Of a stretch of 64,000 nt of DNA, positions 45,130-53,892 are shown piece by piece. This stretch comes from Blautia hominis. Its GTDB lineage: Bacteria; Bacillota; Clostridia; Lachnospirales; Lachnospiraceae. How positions within the stretch are numbered: the stretch's first letter is position 1; every line of letters begins with the position of its first letter. The stretch lies in assembly GCA_002270465.1 (NCBI GenBank), contig NQOF01000002.1, forward strand, positions 868,001-932,000, read 5' to 3'. The position numbers were made by a program, and so were the translations under genes. The notes under the pieces were generated by a model. It had not been told where the DNA came from. It searched no databases and worked only from the letters and a program-made list of their open reading frames with translations.

Positions 45130-45972
45130 TTAAAGTTTTTGGATAATATCATCCAGATAAAATTCCTCTTTTTTGTCTGATAAAAACAAAGTGCCATGGT
45201 TTCTTCCCTGCATGATCTTATGGATCACATGGAAATCCTCTCCGTTAGCGATCACCATATCGGCACCTGCGCTTGTTGCTATGTGTGCGGCTGTCAGTTT
45301 TGTTGCCATACCTCCGGTACCCACAGAACTTCCTGTGCTGCCCTTTGCCATTTTCTCCAGATGGCTGTCTATCCTTTCCACCACGTCAATAAATTGTGCG
45401 TCCGGGTTCTGATTGGGGTCGTCTGTAAAGAGGCCGTCAATATCGGACAGAAGGATCAGCATATCGGCATCCACCAAAGCGGCTACCAAAGCGGAAAGGG
45501 TATCATTGTCACCAAATTCAATTTCATCCGTGGAGATGGTGTCATTCTCATTTACAATGGGGATCGCCCCCATATCAAACAGCTTATTGAAGGTATTTAT
45601 GGCATTGTCTCTGGTGGCTGCATTGATCATGGTATATTTTGTCATGAGCACCTGGGCTGCAGTCTGATTGTATTCTGCAAAGAGCTTCTGATAGATCATC
45701 ATAAGCCTGGCCTGTCCCACAGCAGCGCAAGCCTGCTTTTCGGCCAGTTCCTCCGGACGCCTGCGAATGCCCATGGCACTTCTTCCCACAGCGATAGCCC
45801 CGGATGACACCACGATCACATCTTTCCCTTGGTTGTGAAGGTCTGCCAGTTCTCTGACCAAGATTTCCATTTTCGTGAGATTTAAACGGCCTGTCTCCTC
45901 ATGAGTCAGGGAGGAGGAACCGATTTTTACCACGACTCTTTTTTTATCTTTTAATTTTTCACGTAAGTTCAT
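45130..45972 (-). CDS. proB: Glutamate 5-kinase
   Basis: 280 residues from ATG 45972 (GGAG nine bases upstream). An amino-acid-kinase fold starts with VVVKIGSSSLT, then VVSSGAIAVG, NENDTIS with EIEFGDNDTLSALVA, and the GTGGMATKLTAA lysine motif. It makes glutamyl-5-phosphate for proline synthesis. The C-terminal PUA domain of the longer form is absent. No proA is adjacent, which is unusual, and the neighbour is a betaine transporter. Confidence 0.95.
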   Translation of the reverse strand: MNLREKLKDKKRVVVKIGSSSLTHEETGRLNLTKMEILVRELADLHNQGKDVIVVSSGAIAVGRSAMGIRRRPEELAEKQACAAVGQARLMMIYQKLFAEYNQTAAQVLMTKYTMINAATRDNAINTFNKLFDMGAIPIVNENDTISTDEIEFGDNDTLSALVAALVDADMLILLSDIDGLFTDDPNQNPDAQFIDVVERIDSHLEKMAKGSTGSSVGTGGMATKLTAAHIATSAGADMVIANGEDFHVIHKIMQGRNHGTLFLSDKKEEFYLDDIIQKL

Positions 45973-46005
45973 GCGTTTTCGCTCCATAGTTTTTATGTCT
46001 TTTTT

Positions 46006-46034
46006 ATATTACACTATTTTCACCGGTTCGTCCA
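46006..46034 (-). promoter_or_regulatory. Candidate promoter of proB
   Basis: Minus-strand TGGACG (46029-46034), a 17-bp spacer and TAATAT (46006-46011), about 35 bp before the proB start. Both hexamers match consensus at four of six positions with ideal spacing. Confidence 0.4.
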
Positions 46035-46051
46035 GAGGAGCTTTGACCCGG

Positions 46052-46960
46052 TTATGAGAGAAAACCGTTTTCTTTTAAATAATCATATGCCACCTTGTAG
46101 GGATCTTTGTTTTCCACATCTATCATATAGTTCATTTCTGTACACAGTTCGTTGCTGAATTTACCTTCCAGAGAATCGAATACCTCTTCCAATTCAGGGT
46201 GATCTTTAAATAGGTCAGCTCTCACCAGATAAGCCCCATTGTATTCCGGGAAAAAATTTTTATCATCTTTCAGAGTGGTAAGTTCAAATTTACGGTTCAA
46301 TCCGTCTGTTGTATATACAATGGTAACATCCATGTTGCCGGAACTCATTCCCGTATATTTGAGTCCTCGGTCGATAGTAATTCCCTCTTGAAAGGAGAGA
46401 CCGTAAAAATCCACAAACGCATCATAATGGGTAGACCCTTCATCAAAGAACTCATGCTCAGCCGCAAAAACCAGGTCGGGTGCGTGCTTTTTCAGATCGC
46501 TGACGCATTTCAGATTATATTTTTCGGCCAGTTCTTTATTCACAGCAACAACATATGTGTTTTCTTCTCCCAGCTTAGGTGTCAGCATAACGTTTGCCGA
46601 TTCCTTCCCCAGTTGATTGGCATAGTCATAAAGAGAAGTTCCTTTAGGGACATCCGAAGGATCTTTGCCCAGATAGGCTGCCAATAACGAGCCGTCGTAG
46701 GACATATAAATATCCATCTTTCCTTCTTTTATCTGTTCAAATGCCAGATTGCTCGCCATTGGGTCCTGTACATCTACTTTTAACGAAGTCTTATCTTCGA
46801 TCAGGATTTTTGCCACCTGGGTAAAAAACTTCATCTCCGCAAAATCCCCGTCAATAATGGTGACCGTATTCTCATCCTTTTTATCTGAACAACCGGAAAA
46901 GGTACATACCAGAACAAGACATGCAGAAAGTAGAAATGCTCTGTTCTTCCATTTTTTCAT
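46052..46960 (-). CDS. Glycine betaine/choline-type ABC transporter binding lipoprotein (OpuCC-like)
   Basis: 302 residues with a signal peptide and lipobox ending in Cys24 (FSGCSDKK). The OpuAC-type substrate-binding domain follows, with ANVMLTPKLGEENTYVVAV, LVFAAEHEFFDE and a conserved DVTIVYTTDG. Such proteins bind quaternary amines in an aromatic cage. It is the last gene of a four-gene transporter operon. The precise ligand (glycine betaine, choline, carnitine, proline betaine) is not readable. Confidence 0.9.
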   Translation of the reverse strand: MKKWKNRAFLLSACLVLVCTFSGCSDKKDENTVTIIDGDFAEMKFFTQVAKILIEDKTSLKVDVQDPMASNLAFEQIKEGKMDIYMSYDGSLLAAYLGKDPSDVPKGTSLYDYANQLGKESANVMLTPKLGEENTYVVAVNKELAEKYNLKCVSDLKKHAPDLVFAAEHEFFDEGSTHYDAFVDFYGLSFQEGITIDRGLKYTGMSSGNMDVTIVYTTDGLNRKFELTTLKDDKNFFPEYNGAYLVRADLFKDHPELEEVFDSLEGKFSNELCTEMNYMIDVENKDPYKVAYDYLKENGFLS

Positions 46961-46961
46961 A

Positions 46962-47552
46962 TTATATTAATCTCCCTATTTTCTTTTCATAAAATCCAAG
47001 AAGGTAGTCAAAACACATAGACATGACTAACAATACCAACGTTCCTTCCAGGATCAGATTCAGATTTTGTATCCGAATCCCGCGGTACAGAATGCTGCCC
47101 AGTCCTCCGCCGCCCACAAATGTTCCGAAGACAGCCACACCGACTGCATTGACTACAGTAATACGGATACCTGTCAATATGAAGGGAAAAGCCAGCGGAA
47201 ATTCTACTTTCACGAGCTTCTGCCGGCGGTTCATACCCATAGCGTCCGCCGTCTCTTTCAGTAGAGGATTCACATGATTCAGACCTGTATTCGTATTTCG
47301 TACAACAGGCAGCAGCAGGTAAAGGATCATGGCAATAATGACGGTAAGGGAATTTGCCCCGAAGACAGTCATGAGCAGGCCCATTACGGCAAGAACGGGA
47401 ACCGTCTGAATCAAATCCACTGCGGTGAGCACTATTTTCCCCAACTTCCCATGATAATAGGTAAAGATACCAAGAGGAATGCCTACTGCTATGACAACCG
47501 CACAGGAGACTACCACTAAATATAAATGTTCAAGTACCAGTTCAAGACTCAT
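46962..47552 (-). CDS. OpuC-type ABC transporter permease
   Basis: 196 residues with five to six membrane segments and the binding-protein-dependent transport signature ADAMGMNRRQKLVKVEFPLA. The ATG follows AGGAGG. It pairs with the permease encoded upstream to form the channel of the betaine transporter. Confidence 0.9.
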   Translation of the reverse strand: MSLELVLEHLYLVVVSCAVVIAVGIPLGIFTYYHGKLGKIVLTAVDLIQTVPVLAVMGLLMTVFGANSLTVIIAMILYLLLPVVRNTNTGLNHVNPLLKETADAMGMNRRQKLVKVEFPLAFPFILTGIRITVVNAVGVAVFGTFVGGGGLGSILYRGIRIQNLNLILEGTLVLLVMSMCFDYLLGFYEKKIGRLI

Positions 47553-48185
47553 TTAATCCTCCTGTATTCCTTTTGAGACAACTATTTTTTCCAGCCTGTC
47601 AATCAGCAGGCGGAACACGATAGCCAGTATTGCAATTGGGATCGAACCAATCACAATATATTCCTTGACATTTGCATCAATTCCCCTGTAAATAAATTCG
47701 CCCAGTCCGCCCTGGCCGATCATAGCTGCAAGTATGGCCCAGCTCACGGTATAGATAAGGGACATTCGGATTCCGGAGAAAATCGCCGGCATGGCAAGGG
47801 GAAGTTCCACCCGAAAAAAAATCTGCTTGTGGTTCATACCACATCCCTGTGCAACTTCTATGATACCCGGTTCCACTTCTGCAAAGCCTTGGTAAGCATT
47901 CTTCAGGATGGGGAATATGGCATAAATGCTCAGTGCCAACACCACTGTAAACTTGGTCATTCCAAATTTAAGCATTAATAGTCCAATAAATACAATGCCG
48001 GGAACCGTCTGAAATACACTGATCACAGGCAATATAAACCCGGCGGCTTTCCGGATCCTGGACAGTACCCCTGCCAGAACCAGGGCTATGACAACTGCAA
48101 TACCTACACTCACCAATACATATCCTATGTGCTGAAGGATGGCGATTCCTAATTTTTCAGCGTATTTATCCATAAATTCCTGCAT
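47553..48185 (-). CDS. OpuC-type ABC transporter permease
   Basis: 210 residues, about five membrane segments, with the ATPase-contact loop VAQGCGMNHKQIFFRVELPLAMP. It directly follows the ATPase gene (2-bp gap) and abuts the second permease. Two separate permease genes are typical of OpuB/OpuC systems rather than OpuA. Confidence 0.9.
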   Translation of the reverse strand: MQEFMDKYAEKLGIAILQHIGYVLVSVGIAVVIALVLAGVLSRIRKAAGFILPVISVFQTVPGIVFIGLLMLKFGMTKFTVVLALSIYAIFPILKNAYQGFAEVEPGIIEVAQGCGMNHKQIFFRVELPLAMPAIFSGIRMSLIYTVSWAILAAMIGQGGLGEFIYRGIDANVKEYIVIGSIPIAILAIVFRLLIDRLEKIVVSKGIQED

Positions 48186-48186
48186 A

Positions 48187-49137
48187 TCACACCTGCCTGA
48201 TAGAATTGAGGATCAGGCTCTCCACAGTGATTTCTCCCACCACAGATCCTGACTGGTTTCGGACATAAATTTTCCTGTTGTCAGACAAATCATAATTTCT
48301 CCCGATAGTTTCCAGGCTGTCTGTCTCCCGGACAAAAACAGCCCTTGCCGATTCCACGGGTTTTGCAAGGGGCTGCATCAGGTCTTTGGCGGACGTTTGT
48401 CCTTTTTCTGCTTCTACTTCCTGCAGACGTATGAACTGGGCAACCGTCTCATTTGCAGGATGCAGCACCATCTCTTTTGGGGAAGCTGTCTGGAGGATTT
48501 TCCCCTGATCCATAAAGACAATCCGGTCAGCCAGCTTCATGGCTTCATGCATATCATGCGTGATGAATAAAACGGTTATATGTAAATTTTTCTGAATTTT
48601 TTTCACTTCATTCTGCAGAATTTCCCTGGTTATCGGATCAAGGGCTCCAAAGGGTTCATCCATAATAATAATAGGCGGATTGACTGCCATGGCTCTCAAA
48701 ACTCCGATCCGCTGCTGCTGTCCGCCGGACAGCTGGCGGGGATATTTCTTGGCATAGGAATCATAGGGCATATTCACCATGGACAATAATTCCCTGACCC
48801 TCTCTTTTGTTTTCTCCTTGTTCCATTTCAGAATTTGGGGAACAACCGAAATATTTTCCTCCACGGTCATATTAGGGAAGAGACCAATTTGCTGGATCAC
48901 ATATCCAATCATTGTCCGAAGCTGAATCAAGTCCATTTCTTTATTGTCTATGCCGTTGATCAGTATCTTCCCATCCGATGTCTCAAGCAGACGGTTCAGC
49001 ATTTTAATGGCAGTTGTCTTTCCACACCCCGACGGCCCGATTATAACAACAAACTCTCCGTCTTCCACCTTCATGTTTATGTCCTGAATGATCAGTTGAT
49101 CACCATAATACTTCCTGACATTTCTGTATTCAATCAT
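48187..49137 (-). CDS. OpuC-type betaine ABC transporter ATP-binding protein
   Basis: 316 residues with Walker A GPSGCGKTT, signature LSGGQQQR, Walker B IIIMDEPFGALD and the H-loop FITHD. A short C-terminal regulatory part (about 250-316, including VFVRETDSLETI and GSVVGEITVESLI) looks like one degenerate CBS unit, less than the tandem pair of OpuCA. It is the first gene of the operon, and the leader upstream contains a palindromic repeat element. Confidence 0.93.
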   Translation of the reverse strand: MIEYRNVRKYYGDQLIIQDINMKVEDGEFVVIIGPSGCGKTTAIKMLNRLLETSDGKILINGIDNKEMDLIQLRTMIGYVIQQIGLFPNMTVEENISVVPQILKWNKEKTKERVRELLSMVNMPYDSYAKKYPRQLSGGQQQRIGVLRAMAVNPPIIIMDEPFGALDPITREILQNEVKKIQKNLHITVLFITHDMHEAMKLADRIVFMDQGKILQTASPKEMVLHPANETVAQFIRLQEVEAEKGQTSAKDLMQPLAKPVESARAVFVRETDSLETIGRNYDLSDNRKIYVRNQSGSVVGEITVESLILNSIRQV

Positions 49138-49189
49138 TCTTTTTCTCCGTCGAAAACACTCTGTAAGCTGTTGTGATAAATATTGTAAT

Positions 49190-49326
49190 AGTAACTGTTC
49201 AGTACCCTCACAGTTACAGGCAAAAATCCATGCAGAATCGCCTTTGGCGAGGGGATTTTTGCTTGGCTGCGGAATGCTATCTTACGGTCAGCGCAGTGTA
49301 TGCGCAGGCCTACTGAATAGTTATTC
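49190..49326. repeat. Palindromic dispersed repeat element, copy 3
   Basis: Outer inverted repeats TAACTGTTCAGTA (49192-49204) and TACTGAATAGTTA (49311-49323) match at 12 of 13. Inner arms GCAAAAATCC and GGATTTTTGC are a perfect 10-bp pair. The left half matches the element at 44537-44624; the right half shares a block with 45026-45103. It lies just upstream of the Opu operon start. Confidence 0.7.
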
Positions 49327-49395
49327 GTAATAATCATTCTATCTCATTTGTCTGCAATATTCAATGCATCCATATGTATTCTTGCGTAATGATCA

Positions 49396-49427
49396 AATGA
49401 CGGCAGTCCGCACGGGCTGCCGTCATT
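49396..49427 (-). terminator. Hairpin terminator of the mttB-family gene
   Basis: A perfect 11-bp stem, AATGACGGCAG with CTGCCGTCATT, and a 10-nt loop directly after the stop codon of the methyltransferase gene. The T-run is weak (TTTGATC), so efficiency is uncertain. Confidence 0.6.
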
Positions 49428-49431
49428 CCGG

Positions 49432-50832
49432 TTACAGATATTTTTCAATGATTGCCAGTTGTTCTGCCGAAATATCCGGTGCCTTGTAATCTGCGAGGCG
49501 CTGCTTCACCACCTGAGAAGCTTTTTCTTTTACACTAATGCTTCCCTCAGATTCCCAGGATTTGTAATCTTGTTTGACAAAAATATCAGGGACAAAATGT
49601 TCCGCGCGGTATTCCTTGGGTGTTCTCCCTTTCAGGAAGCTTCCTCTTGGTCCCACTGTTTGGATTCCGGACGTATAATCTTTCGTCTTATCGATCGCAA
49701 TACCTTTATACAGCCGTTTAACCATTTTGATCAACTGTTCATCCACCACATATTTCTCAAGGGATGTAACATTAAATCCGCTTAGCATTCCGGCTGCAAA
49801 ATAAACCAGATCCACATCGCTCAGGGTGCCGCACATGAGATTCAAAGCAGACTCTGCTCCTGCCTGATAATCAATATCTATGGCATCGTTCAGCGCTCCG
49901 GATGCCCGGAAAGGCATATGATAATATTTTGCCATTTTTGCCGTAGCAAGAGAGATCAGCGCTGTCTCACTTGAACCCAGAGACATGGATACCTTCCTAA
50001 GATTCGTTGATGTGGAGGTATTGCCGTAAAACACGGGAAGTCCCGGTTTCATAAGCTGGATCAGCGTGATTGCGGCCAGCAATTCCGCATTATTCTGAAT
50101 AACCGTTCCAAGAAGTGACGCTTGGCTTGTCAGTACGGGGAGTGAACAGGTTGCCAACTGAATCGGCTGGTTGCGTTCACAGTAAACATAAAGTGCATCC
50201 AATGCCTCTTTGATATAAGCCAGCGGGGAAATAGGACTGACACAGCCAATCAGCACATGGCCTTCCTCCACACCAGTGAACCGGGAAACCATATCGATCA
50301 AATGGGAGGCGATCATTCCCGTATCTTCTTTTGCAGTCATCAGGGCAGTGATGGAGATCGGCAGAGTGGTGTACTTCAATAAAGCCGCCATCATATGATA
50401 GACTCTTTCGTTCCGGTCGATATCATAGACATCGCACAGATTCAAGTGTGTCATGTCGAGACAGTCACTTGTCTGTACCAGTTTACAGATATTTACATAA
50501 TCATCCATAACTGCAAAGCGGAACTTCTCCTCATCAAGGATGTATGGCGGACTGCCTGCAGTACACATGGTCTTGCTCCCTCTGCCCATGGAATAAAGAG
50601 TTCCATCCGGTCTGTAGATCTCGAAAGAATCAACTACTGTGGAGAGGGCTTTGTCTACTAATTCTTTTGTAAAATACACGGTGACCCCATCAATCTTTGC
50701 CCCATTCTTTTTGAAGATCTCAATAGCCCTTGCGTCGTCAAAAACACATCCTGTCTCGGCCAATACTTTCAGGGACTGTTCATGGATAAAGTCTGCGTCT
50801 TCCTGCGTAAAGAAAAATTTTTCTAATTCCAT
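49432..50832 (-). CDS. MttB-family (non-pyrrolysine) quaternary amine:corrinoid methyltransferase
   Basis: 466 residues of the trimethylamine methyltransferase superfamily (COG5598), with no in-frame UAG. It therefore belongs to the non-pyrrolysine group that includes glycine betaine (MtgB), proline betaine (MtpB) and carnitine (MtcB) demethylases. A TIM-barrel-like pattern is visible (TAGSPPYILDEE, VLIGCVSPISPLAY, GLPVFYGNTSTSTN, GALNDAIDIDYQAG). It would transfer a methyl group from a quaternary amine to the corrinoid protein encoded in the same operon. Substrate is inferred only from the betaine-type transporter next door. It is last in the operon and is followed by a hairpin. Confidence 0.9.
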   Translation of the reverse strand: MELEKFFFTQEDADFIHEQSLKVLAETGCVFDDARAIEIFKKNGAKIDGVTVYFTKELVDKALSTVVDSFEIYRPDGTLYSMGRGSKTMCTAGSPPYILDEEKFRFAVMDDYVNICKLVQTSDCLDMTHLNLCDVYDIDRNERVYHMMAALLKYTTLPISITALMTAKEDTGMIASHLIDMVSRFTGVEEGHVLIGCVSPISPLAYIKEALDALYVYCERNQPIQLATCSLPVLTSQASLLGTVIQNNAELLAAITLIQLMKPGLPVFYGNTSTSTNLRKVSMSLGSSETALISLATAKMAKYYHMPFRASGALNDAIDIDYQAGAESALNLMCGTLSDVDLVYFAAGMLSGFNVTSLEKYVVDEQLIKMVKRLYKGIAIDKTKDYTSGIQTVGPRGSFLKGRTPKEYRAEHFVPDIFVKQDYKSWESEGSISVKEKASQVVKQRLADYKAPDISAEQLAIIEKYL

Positions 50833-50892
50833 ATTATTTTTTTCTCCCTTATTCTAAATCTGCTTCTCTAACGTTTTGTACCTTCACAGGTA

Positions 50893-52158
50893 TTATGCCT
50901 GTTTCTTTTCCCATTTCTTTTTGTAAACTCTGACCATCCATGCACAGAACAATGCACCTGCAGCGCTTACTGCAAGAACCCCAAAGATTCTCGTATATGC
51001 CCCCGCCGTATCATAAGTATCCAGCCATTTTCCGGCAATGGGGGATACAAACATATCCGGAATAAAACCAACCACGGAAAGGATACCGGATGCAGAGCCA
51101 AAGATTGCCGTTGGTACTTTTGTCTCAGTCATCATTGAGGAAGTCACTCCATAAGCTCCATTTAGGAAAAATGACAGGGCAATGATCAGGATCACTGAAG
51201 GAATAATAAACCCGGAGGTCTTCGGCGCAAAGGCCATGATCACAAGACTTGCTCCGGTGATAATCGTACATACTATAATTGTTTTGGACGGAGTTTTTTT
51301 CTCCGCAATGCCTCCTATGATCGGAGATGAAAAAAGGCTTGTCCCATAAGTCCTTATGGTTCCCACAACGGATGCAATGGCTGCCGTGGCCCCAATGGCA
51401 GTGAGGAAGGAAACGGTATATGCCAAAGAAGTATATATTGTGTAGATAAAGAACATACATAAGGTGGTGAGCCAGACCCCCGGATGCTTAAAAGCCTGTA
51501 CAACTTCGTTTAAGTTGAATTTTTGCCGTTCCCCCTCAAATTCATCCTTGAATTTTGGGATAAATATGAAGGATAAAACTGCAAATATTGCATTGATGAT
51601 TGCAAAGAACATCAATACCACATTAAACCCTTTGGTCGGATCCGCAAACATGCCAAAGATACCGATGGAAACAAAGCTGATAATAAGTCCTACCACGCCC
51701 ACAATGCCATAAGAGAATCCAATGGTGGTGGCGTAGTTCTCTTCGGTGCTGACAAGACGGATGGCTTTATAACGAATGCCCCAGAAAATCAGTGTTGTAC
51801 ATAATCCGAATAACAGAAATATCACTTTTAATTCTGTATAACTCGGTACTGTTGAATACCAGAATGTGAGTACAGCACTCATGGCAAATCCAAGGGTAGC
51901 CAGATATTTAACTCTGACCTTGTCGGCCAGAACACCTCCGGGTAGATAAGCAATTGTGGCTGTAGTTCCATACAATCCATACAAAACACCCAACTGCGAA
52001 TTTGTAATCTTCAGACCGTCAATAACCTGGTCATAAAACGTATATCTTGCCAGATATGTCAGATAGACCACATAGGCTCCGGAGCTGATGATCGCCACCA
52101 CCATCCACTTGGTAAATTTGCTGACAGAACCGGCTGATGCTTGTAATTCTTTGCCCAT
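50893..52158 (-). CDS. MFS transporter in the methyltransferase operon
   Basis: 421 residues, twelve predicted membrane segments, with the major-facilitator loop GGVLADKVRVKYL between segments 2 and 3. The ATG follows AAGGAGG. It sits between the corrinoid protein and methyltransferase genes, so its cargo is probably the methylated substrate or the demethylated product (inference). Confidence 0.88.
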   Translation of the reverse strand: MGKELQASAGSVSKFTKWMVVAIISSGAYVVYLTYLARYTFYDQVIDGLKITNSQLGVLYGLYGTTATIAYLPGGVLADKVRVKYLATLGFAMSAVLTFWYSTVPSYTELKVIFLLFGLCTTLIFWGIRYKAIRLVSTEENYATTIGFSYGIVGVVGLIISFVSIGIFGMFADPTKGFNVVLMFFAIINAIFAVLSFIFIPKFKDEFEGERQKFNLNEVVQAFKHPGVWLTTLCMFFIYTIYTSLAYTVSFLTAIGATAAIASVVGTIRTYGTSLFSSPIIGGIAEKKTPSKTIIVCTIITGASLVIMAFAPKTSGFIIPSVILIIALSFFLNGAYGVTSSMMTETKVPTAIFGSASGILSVVGFIPDMFVSPIAGKWLDTYDTAGAYTRIFGVLAVSAAGALFCAWMVRVYKKKWEKKQA

Positions 52159-52185
52159 AAAAACCTCCTTCTACACGTTAAAAAC

Positions 52186-52833
52186 TTATGCCAGAGCCTG
52201 TTCCCACTCTTTGCAATAGCTGATGGTTGTCTGGGGACTGCTGGCCCACGCATTTGCGCCTGTCTGGTCGCAGACCTCCTGGTTCACCGGTGCCCCGCCA
52301 ATGATAACCTTCACCTGGTCCCGTATTCCGGCTTCCTGAAATGCGTCTATGGTATTTTTCATGGAATCAATTGCCAGTGTCAGCACTCCCGATAACCCAA
52401 TGATATGTATATCCTCTTTTTTTGCGGTTTCCACGATCACATCCGCAGGTACATCTATACCTAAATCCAGGACATCAAAGCCGGAGGCTTCCAGCATAGA
52501 TCTCACAATATTTTTCCCAATGTCATGCAGGTCATCTTTTACGGTACAGAGAATCATCTTTGTTTTTTCTCCGCCGGAACCGTCCTCTGTCACCAGGCCG
52601 TCTTTTAATATCTCCACAGCCTTTGTCATCAGTTCACCTGCGTAGATCAAGTCTCCCACGTAATACTCTCCGTCCTCAAACAGGCTGCCTACAATATCCA
52701 TGCCCTTCTGACAGGCATCCAGGGCTTTTTGGGCATCCGAACCGCCTTCATCCATCACCTGTGTCAGGTTTTCCACCACCACATCTTCATCCAGATCTCC
52801 CATTGCCTCTGCCAATACCTTAAAATCAATCAT
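52186..52833 (-). CDS. Corrinoid protein (MtgC/MttC-like)
   Basis: 215 residues: an N-terminal helical cap (about 1-85) and a Rossmann cobalamin-binding domain with the motif D101-x-H103-x-x-G106 (DLHDIG; His103 is the cobalt ligand), GLSGVLT and GGAPVNQE. It carries the methyl group between the MttB-family enzyme and the tetrahydrofolate methyltransferase. AGGAGG precedes the ATG. Confidence 0.95.
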   Translation of the reverse strand: MIDFKVLAEAMGDLDEDVVVENLTQVMDEGGSDAQKALDACQKGMDIVGSLFEDGEYYVGDLIYAGELMTKAVEILKDGLVTEDGSGGEKTKMILCTVKDDLHDIGKNIVRSMLEASGFDVLDLGIDVPADVIVETAKKEDIHIIGLSGVLTLAIDSMKNTIDAFQEAGIRDQVKVIIGGAPVNQEVCDQTGANAWASSPQTTISYCKEWEQALA

Positions 52834-52838
52834 GACGT

Positions 52839-53657
52839 CTATCCTCCTATTTTTGTTTTTCCTATCAATCCTTTTCTGTAAGCTCTGTTATATTTTCTGC
52901 CTCCTTTGTCAAACATACACAGCGCTTCACAGGCATAAATGGTACTCATCATATCCACATTGCAGGGGTCCATGATAGCCGAATCAAGTCCCGCCCGAAT
53001 GGCATAAGCCATACAGTTTGCGTTTATGTACTTTCTGGCCGGCATTTCATAACTGATGTTTGAGATTGCACCCGTCACTTTTACCTCCGGGGCATATTCG
53101 TGGATGCCAACAATACACTGCTCAAAATCTTTCATAGAAGAGGGCATTGTGGACAATGCCATAACGCAGGGGTCAATATGCAGATGATCCAAAGCTACTC
53201 CGTACTTCACCGCTTTATCAATGATCCGTTTGGCAATATCCAGCTTTTTATCCGCCTGGGCAGGGATTCCCTCCTTATCGCAGGTTAATCCAAGAACGTT
53301 CCATTCAGTCCCTGCGATCAGTGGGAAAATAGTCTCACATTTGTCGCCCTCTTCATTCACGGAATTTACCATGCCTGGTTTTTTAAGGCGCCCCTCCCCG
53401 ATGATCCTCGCAAGCAGCTTTGCGTCGGGACTGTCAATACTGACAGGCGTATCCGTCACTTCCTGGATTAGGTCGATCAGCCAGACCATGGTATCGTATT
53501 CCAGGCTTGGCGCAGTACTCGGTGCACAGTCAATGTAATGGGCGCCTGCCCCGGTCTGGGCAATGGCTCTTTGGCGTATCAAATCTGCATTTTTTTTCGC
53601 TATTGCCTCCCTGACGCTTGGAATTGCTCCGTTAATCTTTTCACCTATGATGATCAC
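52839..53657 (-). CDS. Methylcorrinoid:tetrahydrofolate methyltransferase (MtgA-like)
   Basis: 272 residues of the pterin-binding methyltransferase family (MtgA/MtvA/AcsE/MetH domain), with IGEKINGAI, YIDCAPST, SIDSPD and VTGAISNISYEMP. It passes the methyl group from the corrinoid protein to tetrahydrofolate. The GTG at 53657 is chosen because AGGAGG lies nine bases before it; the ATG at 53666 directly abuts that site. It is first in the operon mtgA-like, corrinoid, MFS, mttB-like. Confidence 0.92.
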   Translation of the reverse strand: MIIIGEKINGAIPSVREAIAKKNADLIRQRAIAQTGAGAHYIDCAPSTAPSLEYDTMVWLIDLIQEVTDTPVSIDSPDAKLLARIIGEGRLKKPGMVNSVNEEGDKCETIFPLIAGTEWNVLGLTCDKEGIPAQADKKLDIAKRIIDKAVKYGVALDHLHIDPCVMALSTMPSSMKDFEQCIVGIHEYAPEVKVTGAISNISYEMPARKYINANCMAYAIRAGLDSAIMDPCNVDMMSTIYACEALCMFDKGGRKYNRAYRKGLIGKTKIGG

Positions 53658-53692
53658 TTCTACCATCCTCCTCTCTCGTTTTGTATGTATAT

Positions 53693-53706
53693 CTTGTCTA
53701 TACAAG
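53693..53706. promoter_or_regulatory. Candidate GntR/HutC operator
   Basis: The palindrome CTTGT-CTAT-ACAAG contains GTCTATAC, which fits the GTNTANAC half-palindrome typical of HutC/UTRA GntR regulators. It overlaps the predicted transcription start of the minus-strand methyltransferase operon, where binding would repress. The regulator encoded on the divergent arm is the likely ligand-responsive binder. Confidence 0.6.
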
Positions 53707-53707
53707 G

Positions 53708-53735
53708 ATTATAACCTAAATTGGCAATAAGTCAA
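53708..53735 (-). promoter_or_regulatory. Promoter of the mtgA-corrinoid-MFS-mttB operon
   Basis: Minus-strand TTGACT (53730-53735), a 16-bp spacer and a consensus TATAAT (53708-53713). It is about 50 bp upstream of the GTG start and adjoins the candidate operator. Confidence 0.7.
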
Positions 53736-53782
53736 CCTTTTTTTGATTTTTTATCAAAAAAGACTTTAATTTATTTTATTTT

Positions 53783-53812
53783 TTGTTATAATTGTATAAT
53801 AACTGCTATAAT
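53783..53812 (+). promoter_or_regulatory. Candidate promoter of the second corrinoid protein and GntR operon
   Basis: TTGTTA (53783-53788), an 18-bp spacer and TATAAT (53807-53812) on the plus strand, about 80 bp before the corrinoid gene. The region is very AT-rich, so alternative boxes exist. Confidence 0.45.
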
Positions 53813-53845
53813 TCAGCCTGCTAATGGGCTGCAGATTGCTGTTAT
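53799..53845 (+). promoter_or_regulatory. Nested inverted repeat in the corrinoid gene leader
   Basis: Outer arms ATAACTGC (53799-53806) and GCTGTTAT (53838-53845) and inner arms CAGCC (53814-53818) and GGCTG (53827-53831). It spans the predicted transcription start and leader. It may be an operator or an RNA hairpin; it does not resemble the cobalamin riboswitch. Confidence 0.4.
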
Positions 53846-53892
53846 AAGGATAAAAGACTGCTTTGCAAATAAATATGCAGATGGAGATTAGT

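Noticed and set aside
49432-50832. Possible pyrrolysine-containing MttB
   Set aside because: The 466-codon frame has no internal UAG and no pyrrolysine genes are present, so it is a non-pyrrolysine homologue.
53736-53892. Possible cobalamin riboswitch upstream of the corrinoid gene
   Set aside because: The region is too short and AT-rich and lacks the B12-box; only simple inverted repeats are present.
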